Source: Candidatus Cloacimonadota bacterium
Lineage (GTDB): Bacteria; Cloacimonadota; Cloacimonadia; Cloacimonadales; TCS61
Length of the DNA: 6,017 bases
Assembly: GCA_021157645.1 (NCBI GenBank)
Contig: JAGGWC010000166.1
Location: 1-6,017, forward strand
Reading direction: 5' to 3'
Within the stretch, counting starts at the first letter, position 1, and each line of letters begins with the position of its first letter. The translations under genes and the position numbers were made by a program. The notes under the pieces are model-generated. The model was not told where the DNA came from and did not search any database. It was given only the letters and a program-made list of their open reading frames with translations. Shown in pieces: positions 1 through 5,573 of the stretch.

Positions 1-493
1 ATACAACATCATTACAATCCAGAAAAAACTTTCCATTTTCAGATATTATGAATATTGGATCAGCAATACTGTTGAAAAGAAGACGGTATTTTTTTTCGCT
101 TTGACGGAGATTTTTTTCCATCTCATAGCGGTAAAAAGCCATTTCAATTGTTGCATGAAGTTCATGTTCTTCAAAAGGTTTAATTAAATAACCAAATGGT
201 TCAGTAACTTTTGCACTATTCAAAATGGGTTCGTTTGCATAGGCAGTTAAATAGATTATTGGAACATTGTATTTTTCTTTAATTTTACTGGCAACTTCTA
301 TTCCGTTGAGTTCACCAGCCAACATAATGTCCATCAAGATCAGGTCAGGTTTTAATTTCTCATAGCGCTCAATAACATACTCTCCATAAGAAATAATATC
401 AATAACATTATAGTCAAATTGCATCAAAATTCTTTTTAAATCTTCAGCAATGAACCTTTCATCCTCAACGATCAACAATCTCTTCCGTGTCAT
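1..493 (-). CDS. Response regulator with N-terminal receiver domain and PAS domain (partial, C-terminus off left edge)
   Basis: About 164 residues are visible from the ATG at 491-493; the gene continues past the left edge with no stop. Residues 4-122 form a CheY-like receiver domain: the acidic pair E10/D11, phospho-acceptor D55 in LMDIML, the conserved T83 in YLTAYA and K105 in LIKPFE are all present, so it should accept a phosphoryl group from a histidine kinase. A charged helical linker (about 122-135) leads into residues matching the start of a PAS domain (EKKYRLLFNSIADPIFII, about 133-150). A PAS domain after a receiver often precedes a histidine kinase, GGDEF or further PAS output, but the output module is outside the window, so the function cannot be named. 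The start is supported by an AAAGGG ribosome binding site about 6 nt upstream and a promoter at 546-573. It is transcribed separately from the tRNA unit behind it, which ends in its own terminator. Confidence 0.93.
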   Translation of the reverse strand, partial: MTRKRLLIVEDERFIAEDLKRILMQFDYNVIDIISYGEYVIERYEKLKPDLILMDIMLAGELNGIEVASKIKEKYNVPIIYLTAYANEPILNSAKVTEPFGYLIKPFEEHELHATIEMAFYRYEMEKNLRQSEKKYRLLFNSIADPIFIISENGKFFLDCNDVV

Positions 494-545
494 TATTTTC
501 CCTTTGTTTTTCAAAATTTTATTTTAATATAATTTTATATTACAA

Positions 546-573
546 ATAATAGAAAAAAAGAAAAAGTGGTCAA
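546..573 (-). promoter_or_regulatory. Sigma70-like promoter for the response regulator gene
   Basis: Read on the minus strand, TTGACC (568-573) and TATTAT (546-551) are separated by 16 nt of T-rich sequence. These match the -35 and -10 consensus at 5 of 6 positions each. Transcription would begin near 540, giving a leader of about 45 nt before the ATG at 493. It lies just beyond the terminator of the upstream tRNA unit, as expected for an independent transcript. In so AT-rich a stretch a chance -10 match is possible. Confidence 0.55.
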
Positions 574-589
574 TTTGTTTTTTTTAAAC

Positions 590-625
590 AAAACAAAAAG
601 CCATCAGGTATTACCCGATGGCTTT
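590..625 (-). terminator. Rho-independent terminator of the Ser-Ser-Gln tRNA unit
   Basis: Positions 597-605 (aaagccatc) and 617-625 (gatggcttt) form a perfect 9-bp stem. The inner 607-609/613-615 bases (ggt/acc) can extend it across an A-C mismatch. On the minus strand the stem is followed by a T-rich run (TTTTGTTTTG) at 587-596. It lies directly after the CCA end of tRNA-Gln, so it most likely ends the tRNA transcript. Confidence 0.85.
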
Positions 626-627
626 AA

Positions 628-702
628 TGGTTGGGCCGAGAGGATTCGAACCCCTGAATGCATGGACCAAAACCATGTGACTTACCGCTTGTCGACGGCC
701 CA
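628..702 (-). tRNA. tRNA-Gln (anticodon UUG)
   Basis: The 75-nt gene folds into a standard cloverleaf. The acceptor stem pairs TGGGCCG with CGGCCCA, the three-pair D stem is GAC/GTC, and the anticodon stem CATGG/CCATG closes the loop TTTTGGT, which places TTG at positions 34-36. The T arm carries TTCGAAT. The discriminator is A (631) and CCA is encoded at 628-630. The U1-A72 first pair is typical of bacterial glutamine tRNA. It is the last gene of a three-tRNA unit, 19 nt after tRNA-Ser(GCU) and immediately before the terminator. Confidence 0.96.
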
Positions 703-721
703 AAGATCTATGAATAAAAGC

Positions 722-812
<91 letters not shown>

Positions 813-825
813 ACATCTATAATTC

Positions 826-911
826 TGGCGGAGGATGAGGGACTCGAACCCCCAAGGGCTAAGCCCGGCGGTTTTCAAGACCGCTGTCTTACCAATTAGA
901 GCTAATCCTCC
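826..911 (-). tRNA. tRNA-Ser (anticodon UGA), with an unusual D stem
   Basis: This is an 86-nt class II tRNA. The acceptor stem GGAGGAT/ATCCTCC is perfect, anticodon stem GCGGT/ACCGC closes the loop CTTGAAA (anticodon TGA), the variable arm is a short GGGC-TTA-GCCC hairpin, and the T stem is GGGGG/CCCTC with one G-U pair. The discriminator is G (829), as in the other serine tRNA, and CCA is encoded at 826-828. The D arm resembles the GCTC...GAGC arm common in class I tRNAs, but the 3' strand reads GAC, so C11 has no partner (see findings). It is first in the unit, close behind the promoter at 926-954. Identity as Ser is firm from the anticodon and long arm; whether it is fully functional is less certain. 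Confidence 0.9.
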
Positions 912-925
912 TAAATGGAGTTTAC

Positions 926-954
926 AAATAATTTTTGCGTTGTATTGATGTCAA
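926..954 (-). promoter_or_regulatory. Probable promoter of the Ser-Ser-Gln tRNA unit
   Basis: A perfect -35 hexamer TTGACA (949-954, minus strand) is followed after 17 nt by TTATTT (926-931), a weak -10. A start near 919 would leave only a few leader bases before the mature 5' end of tRNA-Ser(UGA) at 911, a good position for a stable-RNA promoter. The -35 match is the main support; the -10 could equally be the overlapping TATTTG. Confidence 0.5.
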
Positions 955-1017
955 ATTTTTTTTATTCTTTTTATTAGCCCAAATTCACACATTGTTACAA
1001 CCTTGAAATATCCAAAA

Positions 1018-1902
1018 TCACCTATATCCAAATTCCTTTAAAGCATTCTGTTTTTTGCGCCAGTTAGGCTTAATCTTTATCCAAAGGTCTAATTTCACTC
1101 TCTTCTCAACTATCTTGTGGATTTCTTTTTCTGAAGCTATCCTTATAGTTTTGATGTTTATCCCACCTTTGCCGAGAACAATCGGCTTTTGTGATTTTTT
1201 TTCCAACCAGATATTTGCAGCAATGATAACTTTATTTGGAAAATCATGATATTGCTCTACAACAACAGTAGAAGCGTATGGGATTTCATCATCAAAATTA
1301 AGAAAAATTTGTTCACGGATAATTTCCTGTGCGAAGAATCTCATTGGCATATCAGAGATTTCATCGGTAGAATAAAAGGGTTGATTGAATGGAAGCAATT
1401 TAGTGAGTTCATCTAAGAATGGATTTAAATCAGTTGCTTTCAGAACAGATATTGGAATAACTTTTTCGAAGTCATAATCTTGCAATAATTCAATTTTTTT
1501 ATTAACGGTAATATCATCAGAAAGGTCGATCTTATTTAACATTGCGATTTTTGGAACTTGAAGTTTTTTTAGATTTTGTATGATCTGTTTATCGTAATCT
1601 GTTGGGAATTTCTTTGCATCTGTCATAAAAATAATTATATCAGAATCCTTTAGAGAGTTTTTGATATATTCAAGCATTTTATTGTGAAGTTCATATCTTG
1701 CTTCAACAAATCCGGGAGTATCCATTAAAATAATTTGTCTTTTGTCATCAGAAATTATACCCTTTATCTGTTGCCTTGTAGTTTGGGGTTTCGGGGAAAT
1801 TATTGATAGTTTCTCGCCCAATAATTTATTCATCAAAGTTGATTTTCCAACATTAGGTTTTCCAACGATTGAGACAAATCCAGCTCGATAAATACTGTTC
1901 AT
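1018..1902 (-). CDS. era: GTPase Era, 30S ribosomal subunit maturation
   Basis: Era is a GTP-binding protein that binds the 3' end of 16S rRNA and helps mature the small ribosomal subunit. The 294-residue length is normal for the family. Residues 5-171 are the GTPase domain: G1 GKPNVGKS (14-21), switch I threonines in QTTR (40-43), G3 DTPG (61-64), G4 NKID (123-126), and a G5 reading SVLKA (152-156) where SALK/SAxxG is usual. The C-terminal half is the KH RNA-binding domain, with GKGG at 244-247 followed by INIKTI and the typical family ending KPNWRKK...LKEFGY. The start is supported by AAGGTG at 1908-1913, which overlaps the holA stop codon. It is the last gene of the four-gene cluster; the gap to holA is 9 nt. 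No terminator is visible after its TGA. Confidence 0.98.
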   Translation of the reverse strand: MNSIYRAGFVSIVGKPNVGKSTLMNKLLGEKLSIISPKPQTTRQQIKGIISDDKRQIILMDTPGFVEARYELHNKMLEYIKNSLKDSDIIIFMTDAKKFPTDYDKQIIQNLKKLQVPKIAMLNKIDLSDDITVNKKIELLQDYDFEKVIPISVLKATDLNPFLDELTKLLPFNQPFYSTDEISDMPMRFFAQEIIREQIFLNFDDEIPYASTVVVEQYHDFPNKVIIAANIWLEKKSQKPIVLGKGGINIKTIRIASEKEIHKIVEKRVKLDLWIKIKPNWRKKQNALKEFGYR

Positions 1903-1911
1903 AATAGCACC

Positions 1912-2931
1912 TTAACTCTTAATAATTTTGTAGATAAGCATTTCTAAAATGATCTCATCTTTCAAGCTTAAAGATTTTGCATCGATATCAGCTTGCAGAA
2001 GTAGTGAAAAGATCTCTCTAATAGATGTCTTAGAATATTTTCTGGCAAACGTTAAATAATCTTTTCTGTATTTGTAAAATACTTCGGGAAGATAACGGTT
2101 CTCGATTTCAATATTGCTTAAATTGTTCTTCTGCAGGGCTTTTATCCGCCATAAGGTTCGAAAGAAAGTTGAAAGCATAATAATTACAAAAACTGCTGAT
2201 TCATTGTTCGTGATCATATTCTCTAAAATCATTAAAGAATTTTTCAAATTTCTCTTTCCGATCTCATTTTGGAGATCATAAACTTTATTGGTTCTAGATT
2301 TTCCGACTGTTTCTATCACATCATCAACTGTAATGTTTCCTCTACCTTTTGTATAAATGATCAATTTTTCTAATTCATTTACTGCAAATTGGTAATTTAA
2401 TTCAATACTTCTTGTAAAAAGTTCCTTCGAATCATTATCCATGAATATTTTTCTTTTTTTGAGCTCATTATTCAACCACCTAAGAATCTCGGCAGAATCA
2501 TAAGGAGAGCGACAAATGATCTTAATTGCTTTTCCCGAAATTATTTTATTTGCCTTTGTTCGCTCATCAATCTTTCCAGCTGTTAATACAAGAATTGATG
2601 TTGGGACAGGATTTTGAATATATTCAGCAATAAGCATTTTATCGGGAGCTTTCATTGAATCAAAATTCTTTAATACAACAAACCGAAATTTTGCCATAAA
2701 TGGTATCATTTCGAGTTGTTCCAAAGCTTTCACTGCTGAATCAGTATCTGCGTGAAGTATGATGGAATCAAAACTTTCTGAGTCTGATGATTTAAACCTT
2801 TTTGAAATCTCACTTAAAACTATATCTTTGAGATAATTATCCTGACCAAAAACATAGTAAACTGATTGTGGCTTCTGATCATGGAAATTCTTTAAGAATT
2901 CAAAATGCTGGATACCTTGAGATTTTGGCAT
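1912..2931 (-). CDS. holA: DNA polymerase III delta subunit (clamp loader)
   Basis: HolA is the clamp-loader subunit that opens the beta sliding clamp during replication. The 339 residues match the usual length. Family hallmarks are the N-terminal YYVFGQDNYL (25-34), which occupies the degenerate nucleotide-binding site of delta (no working P-loop), the strand FRFVVLKNFD (82-91), ILVLTAGKIDERTK (113-126) in the AAA+-like domain, ELEKLIIYTKG (186-196) in the lid domain, and the helical C-terminal collar with IMLSTFFRTLWRIKAL (251-266) and a final segment around LLQADIDAKS (311-320). Delta is poorly conserved between phyla, so the call rests on pattern and length rather than one catalytic motif. 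The start codon lies 1 nt after the uppP stop and has only a weak GAAG upstream, so translation is probably coupled to uppP. Its own stop overlaps the era ribosome binding site. Confidence 0.93.
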   Translation of the reverse strand: MPKSQGIQHFEFLKNFHDQKPQSVYYVFGQDNYLKDIVLSEISKRFKSSDSESFDSIILHADTDSAVKALEQLEMIPFMAKFRFVVLKNFDSMKAPDKMLIAEYIQNPVPTSILVLTAGKIDERTKANKIISGKAIKIICRSPYDSAEILRWLNNELKKRKIFMDNDSKELFTRSIELNYQFAVNELEKLIIYTKGRGNITVDDVIETVGKSRTNKVYDLQNEIGKRNLKNSLMILENMITNNESAVFVIIMLSTFFRTLWRIKALQKNNLSNIEIENRYLPEVFYKYRKDYLTFARKYSKTSIREIFSLLLQADIDAKSLSLKDEIILEMLIYKIIKS

Positions 2932-2932
2932 A

Positions 2933-3736
2933 TTAATACTTCAAATACAGGATTAATGTAATAATGGCAATAAGCCAGCAATAATATGCAAAGTATCTCA
3001 ATTTTTGTTTTTTTACGACAGATATTAGTAAAGAAATTACTGCATAACCGGAAATGAATGCAGCTAATGTACCGAGAAAATATGATAGCCATAATGACTT
3101 ATCAATATTTAATATATTTGAAAATTTAAGGATGCTTGCTCCCAGTATAGCGGGAATTGAAAGGATGAAAGAAAACTTGGTTGCATCTTCTCTATCCAAT
3201 CCAGTAAAGATCCCAACAGTAATAGTTGTCCCTGAACGGGAAATTCCGGGAAGTATTGCAAATGCTTGTGCTAATCCTATTATTATAGATTTTTTAATTC
3301 CAAGTTGGTGTGTTTTAATACCTTCAGGTTCGATTTTATCTGAAAGATAAAGGATAAATCCTGTAACTATCAACATAAAGCTTGGAATATAAAGTGATGA
3401 GAAAGCTTTGGTTAGTGAATCTTCGAAATATAATCCCAAAATACCCGTAATAGTTGTAGCAACAATTATATAAAAAATTGTATTTCGGTTTCTTGTGTGT
3501 TCCAGCTCTTTATTTTTAAATAAAAAAAGTGATTTGAGTAATGAAAGAATATCTTTACGGAAATAGAGTAACACTGCGAATAGCGAACCAAGATGTAGAA
3601 TTACTTCAAAGCCAATATCCGGATTACTAAAATTTAAATAGTGTCCAGCAAGGACAAGATGTCCTGAGCTTGATACAGGCAAAAATTCGGTTAATCCTTG
3701 AATTATTCCCAATATTATTGCCTTAATGATTTCCAT
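2933..3736 (-). CDS. uppP: Undecaprenyl-diphosphate phosphatase (BacA/UppP family)
   Basis: This integral membrane enzyme dephosphorylates undecaprenyl pyrophosphate to regenerate the lipid carrier for peptidoglycan and other envelope polymers; members of the family confer bacitracin tolerance. The 267-residue length is typical. The first signature region has Q13 and E17 (the (E/Q)xxxE motif) followed by FLPVSSSGH (18-26), and the second is PGISRSGTT (163-171) with the catalytic-site arginine R167; GLDREDATKFSF follows. Multiple hydrophobic segments spread over the chain fit the family's multi-helix fold. The start is supported by AGGAA (3745-3749), which overlaps the TAG stop of the upstream deacetylase, with an 11-nt gap. 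It is the second gene of the cluster, and pairing with a periplasmic polysaccharide deacetylase suggests a shared role in the cell envelope. Confidence 0.98.
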   Translation of the reverse strand: MEIIKAIILGIIQGLTEFLPVSSSGHLVLAGHYLNFSNPDIGFEVILHLGSLFAVLLYFRKDILSLLKSLFLFKNKELEHTRNRNTIFYIIVATTITGILGLYFEDSLTKAFSSLYIPSFMLIVTGFILYLSDKIEPEGIKTHQLGIKKSIIIGLAQAFAILPGISRSGTTITVGIFTGLDREDATKFSFILSIPAILGASILKFSNILNIDKSLWLSYFLGTLAAFISGYAVISLLISVVKKQKLRYFAYYCWLIAIITLILYLKY

Positions 3737-3747
3737 TTCTTTTATTC

Positions 3748-4920
3748 CTAGATTATTTCCGGTAGATTAGATTTGAATAATTCAGATACTGGAACTAATT
3801 CAAAATCGAGTTTTTCGATTTCTTCTATAAACTCTTTTAAAAACTCATATTTTTTCTGTGAAGTACAATGAGTTATTACCAATATCTTTTTGTTATCTAC
3901 AGCTAAATGTTCTAATTTCTTTATTTTTAGTGCAAGTGTTTTCTCGGATATTCTTGGTGTATCTAGAAACAACTTATTTTCACAAGTTGGGATCATCATC
4001 TCTCTGGCAACATCATAAGCTATAGAAGATACAGATGTACGGCTATCTACAAAATATAATTCATGCTCCTTTAAAACTTGAAGAACAGTTCTCATCACAA
4101 ACTCATCGGTTGTTGCGAATGATCCCATATGATTATTAGCACCAACACATAATGGAAATTGTTTTATATAACTTTCCATTCTTCGTTTTATCTCCTTTTC
4201 TGACAAGTGTACATAAATTGCATTGGGACCAGGATTGTTTCTTGGGTAGCTAATGGGTTCCATTGGAATATGGATCATTGTTTCATGTCCAGTTTCTGCG
4301 GCTTTGTTCATGACTTGTTTTGAGAATTTTTGATCTGGAAGAATTGCAAATGTAACATTATTATTCAAGCTACAGAAATTATCGAATACTTTATTATTTC
4401 GCATTCCAAAATCATCTACTACTATGGCTAATTGAGTTTTTACGTTAGTTTCTTTTGGAGGTTTGATATATTTTAAAGTAACAAAATATTTTTGCAAATC
4501 ATGTGGATCTTCAATTTCAAGAATTTGTTTATTGCCATCGTTCTTTTCTACACCACTTATTATTTTTCCACCAATTAATTCCACTTGTCCTGTAATAATG
4601 ATATTTGCATAATTGAGATCTATCTCTGAACTGTTTATTCCAATTGAGACATAAATAGCATCTTCACCAATAAAATTTGTATAATTGTCCTCAGTTACGC
4701 TAAGCAATTTTTTCGAATGAACTATTGCATCAAGAACAGAAATTTTTTCCTGTTTTTGCTGGACTGAGATTTCATCCTTCTTCATCTGAGGATTTGTCAC
4801 CAATTTTTTTATTCTATTATAACTAAACGAAAATAACAAGAATAGGAATCCTATTAATAAAAGAATATACAAATAATTTTTAACAATTAAATTTTTGGAA
4901 AAGCTCTTTCTTTTAGCCAT
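3748..4920 (-). CDS. Divergent polysaccharide deacetylase (YibQ family), membrane-anchored
   Basis: A 390-residue protein with one N-terminal hydrophobic segment (about 15-33) after a Lys-rich start, so it is probably held in the inner membrane with the rest outside the cytoplasm. Residues 41-160 are a poorly recognisable region, with a charged stretch and then beta-rich sequence. Residues 163-383 match the divergent polysaccharide deacetylase family: IVVDDFG with D169/D170, HIPMEP (217-222), NNHMGS (262-267), VDSRTS (291-296) and FLD (318-320) followed by R323. These residues correspond to the acidic pair and metal-binding histidines of carbohydrate esterase family 4-like folds. Near the C-terminus ITHCTS (349-354) stands where relatives usually have an IGH-P motif; H351 is kept. 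The substrate is unknown; family members are annotated without proven activity. A strong AAGGAG (4925-4930) fixes the start. It is first in the cluster, ahead of uppP. Confidence 0.92.
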   Translation of the reverse strand: MAKRKSFSKNLIVKNYLYILLLIGFLFLLFSFSYNRIKKLVTNPQMKKDEISVQQKQEKISVLDAIVHSKKLLSVTEDNYTNFIGEDAIYVSIGINSSEIDLNYANIIITGQVELIGGKIISGVEKNDGNKQILEIEDPHDLQKYFVTLKYIKPPKETNVKTQLAIVVDDFGMRNNKVFDNFCSLNNNVTFAILPDQKFSKQVMNKAAETGHETMIHIPMEPISYPRNNPGPNAIYVHLSEKEIKRRMESYIKQFPLCVGANNHMGSFATTDEFVMRTVLQVLKEHELYFVDSRTSVSSIAYDVAREMMIPTCENKLFLDTPRISEKTLALKIKKLEHLAVDNKKILVITHCTSQKKYEFLKEFIEEIEKLDFELVPVSELFKSNLPEII

Positions 4921-4924
4921 TTTT

Positions 4925-4930
4925 CTCCTT
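4925..4930 (-). promoter_or_regulatory. Strong Shine-Dalgarno site of the deacetylase gene
   Basis: AAGGAG on the minus strand, 4 nt before the ATG at 4918-4920. It is the best ribosome binding site in the window and supports this start. The later genes in the cluster depend on sites that overlap the preceding stop codons. Confidence 0.85.
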
Positions 4931-4939
4931 CACCTATGT

Positions 4940-4968
4940 TTACTATTTTGTGTAGGATTATGAGTCAA
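4940..4968 (-). promoter_or_regulatory. Probable promoter of the deacetylase-uppP-holA-era cluster
   Basis: On the minus strand TTGACT (4963-4968) is followed after 17 nt by TAGTAA (4940-4945). The -35 matches 5 of 6 consensus bases and the -10 matches 3 of 6. The resulting leader would be only about 15 nt, just enough for the strong SD. It lies after the terminator hairpin at 5018-5045 that closes the upstream tRNA unit, so it is well placed to drive the four genes. Confidence 0.5.
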
Positions 4969-5010
4969 GGAAATAATTGATGATAAAAATCTGTTGTATT
5001 GTTAATATTA

Positions 5011-5045
5011 AAGGGAAAAAGCTGTTCGATCAATCGAACAGCTTT
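5011..5045 (-). terminator. Rho-independent terminator of the Pro-Val-Val tRNA unit
   Basis: Positions 5018-5029 and 5034-5045 form a perfect 12-bp stem (AAAGCTGTTCGA with its complement) around a TCAA loop. On the minus strand it is followed by a T-rich tail, TTTTCCCTTT after the stem's own final Ts. The plus-strand side has no such tail, so it acts on minus-strand transcription coming from the tRNA genes. Confidence 0.85.
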
Positions 5046-5068
5046 AATATATGGTCTGCTGAGGTGTA

Positions 5069-5085
5069 GTCCCGAAAATTGGGAC
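5069..5085. repeat. Short inverted repeat between tRNA-Val and the terminator
   Basis: GTCCC (5069-5073) and GGGAC (5081-5085) are inverted around a 7-nt spacer GAAAATT. It is too G/C-rich in its arms for its surroundings and has no T tract, so it is not a classic terminator. It could be a processing hairpin in the tRNA 3' trailer or a fragment of an interspersed palindromic repeat. Confidence 0.5.
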
Positions 5086-5091
5086 GAAGAC

Positions 5092-5167
5092 TGGTGGGCG
5101 CGGAGGGACTTGAACCCCCGACCACCTGCTTGTAAGGCAGGCGCTCTCCCAACTGAGCTACACGCCC
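5092..5167 (-). tRNA. tRNA-Val (anticodon UAC), copy 2 in transcription order
   Basis: The 76-nt gene gives a complete class I cloverleaf: acceptor GGGCGTG/CGCGCCC with one G-U pair, D arm GCTC/GAGC, anticodon stem CCTGC/GCAGG closing loop CTTACAA (anticodon TAC), and T arm GGGGG/CCCTC with TTCAAGT. The discriminator is A (5095) and CCA is encoded at 5092-5094. It is identical to the upstream copy at 5184-5259 and lies 16 nt after it. It is the last gene of the second tRNA unit. Confidence 0.97.
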
Positions 5168-5183
5168 AAAACTATGAATTAAA

Positions 5184-5259
5184 TGGTGGGCGCGGAGGGA
5201 CTTGAACCCCCGACCACCTGCTTGTAAGGCAGGCGCTCTCCCAACTGAGCTACACGCCC
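5184..5259 (-). tRNA. tRNA-Val (anticodon UAC), copy 1 in transcription order
   Basis: Every base of this 76-nt gene matches the downstream copy, including the encoded CCA (5184-5186) and discriminator A (5187). Anticodon TAC reads GUA and, by wobble, other valine codons. The flanking bases outside the gene differ from those of the other copy, so only the gene itself plus one base is duplicated. It lies 36 nt after tRNA-Pro in the same unit. Confidence 0.97.
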
Positions 5260-5295
5260 ATTTAACTATTTCACTTTTTTAATTTTATAAAAAAC

Positions 5296-5373
<78 letters not shown>

Positions 5374-5573
5374 ACGACGACCGCAACAAAAAAAATCCGG
5401 CTCTATAGCGTCAAGATTTTTCTATATGATAAAATAATAATTTCTGCATGTAATGTAGTATACTTACTTTTACCGGCTGATTTGATTGAAAAAAATATTT
5501 TCCTTGTATGTTATTGTAGAATTCAATTTAGTACATTATTAAAGTAAAAATAATAGTTGGATAAAATTAAATT
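5374..5573. other. Non-coding gap between the tRNA unit and the kinase gene
   Basis: This 200-bp stretch should hold two divergent promoters, one for the tRNA unit on the minus strand and one for the kinase on the plus strand. On the plus strand TAGAAT (5517-5522) is a good -10 match, but no fair -35 stands 16-18 nt before it. No open reading frame of note, terminator hairpin or RNA gene is visible. Confidence 0.6.

Larger units (their letters stand above)
5092..5260. repeat. Tandem direct repeat, 77-bp units 92 bp apart (duplicated tRNA-Val)
   Basis: Positions 5092-5168 and 5184-5260 are identical over 77 bp and separated by 15 bp of unrelated sequence. The repeat boundaries coincide with the tRNA gene including its CCA, which fits a gene duplication or homogenisation by gene conversion rather than a mobile element. 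Confidence 0.93.

Noticed and set aside
1055..1249. Plus-strand open frame opposite era
   Set aside because: It lies entirely within the conserved KH-domain part of era, has no ribosome binding site and no family features.
2892..3092. Minus-strand open frame across the uppP-holA junction
   Set aside because: It is out of frame with both genes, which are well supported and adjoin with a 1-nt gap.
3054..3350. Plus-strand open frame of 98 codons opposite uppP
   Set aside because: It is a shadow of uppP, whose frame carries the family signatures.
4999..5205. Plus-strand open frame of 68 codons
   Set aside because: It is antisense to tRNA-Val and its terminator; RRDLNPRPPACKAGALP is a well-known spurious protein made from the complement of tRNA-Val.
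5092..5260. Start of a CRISPR-like or tandem-repeat array
   Set aside because: Only two units, and each is a complete tRNA-Val gene.
5374..5573. Riboswitch or small RNA in the 200-bp gap
   Set aside because: The sequence is mostly low-complexity A/T with no stable conserved-looking stem and no terminator before the kinase start.
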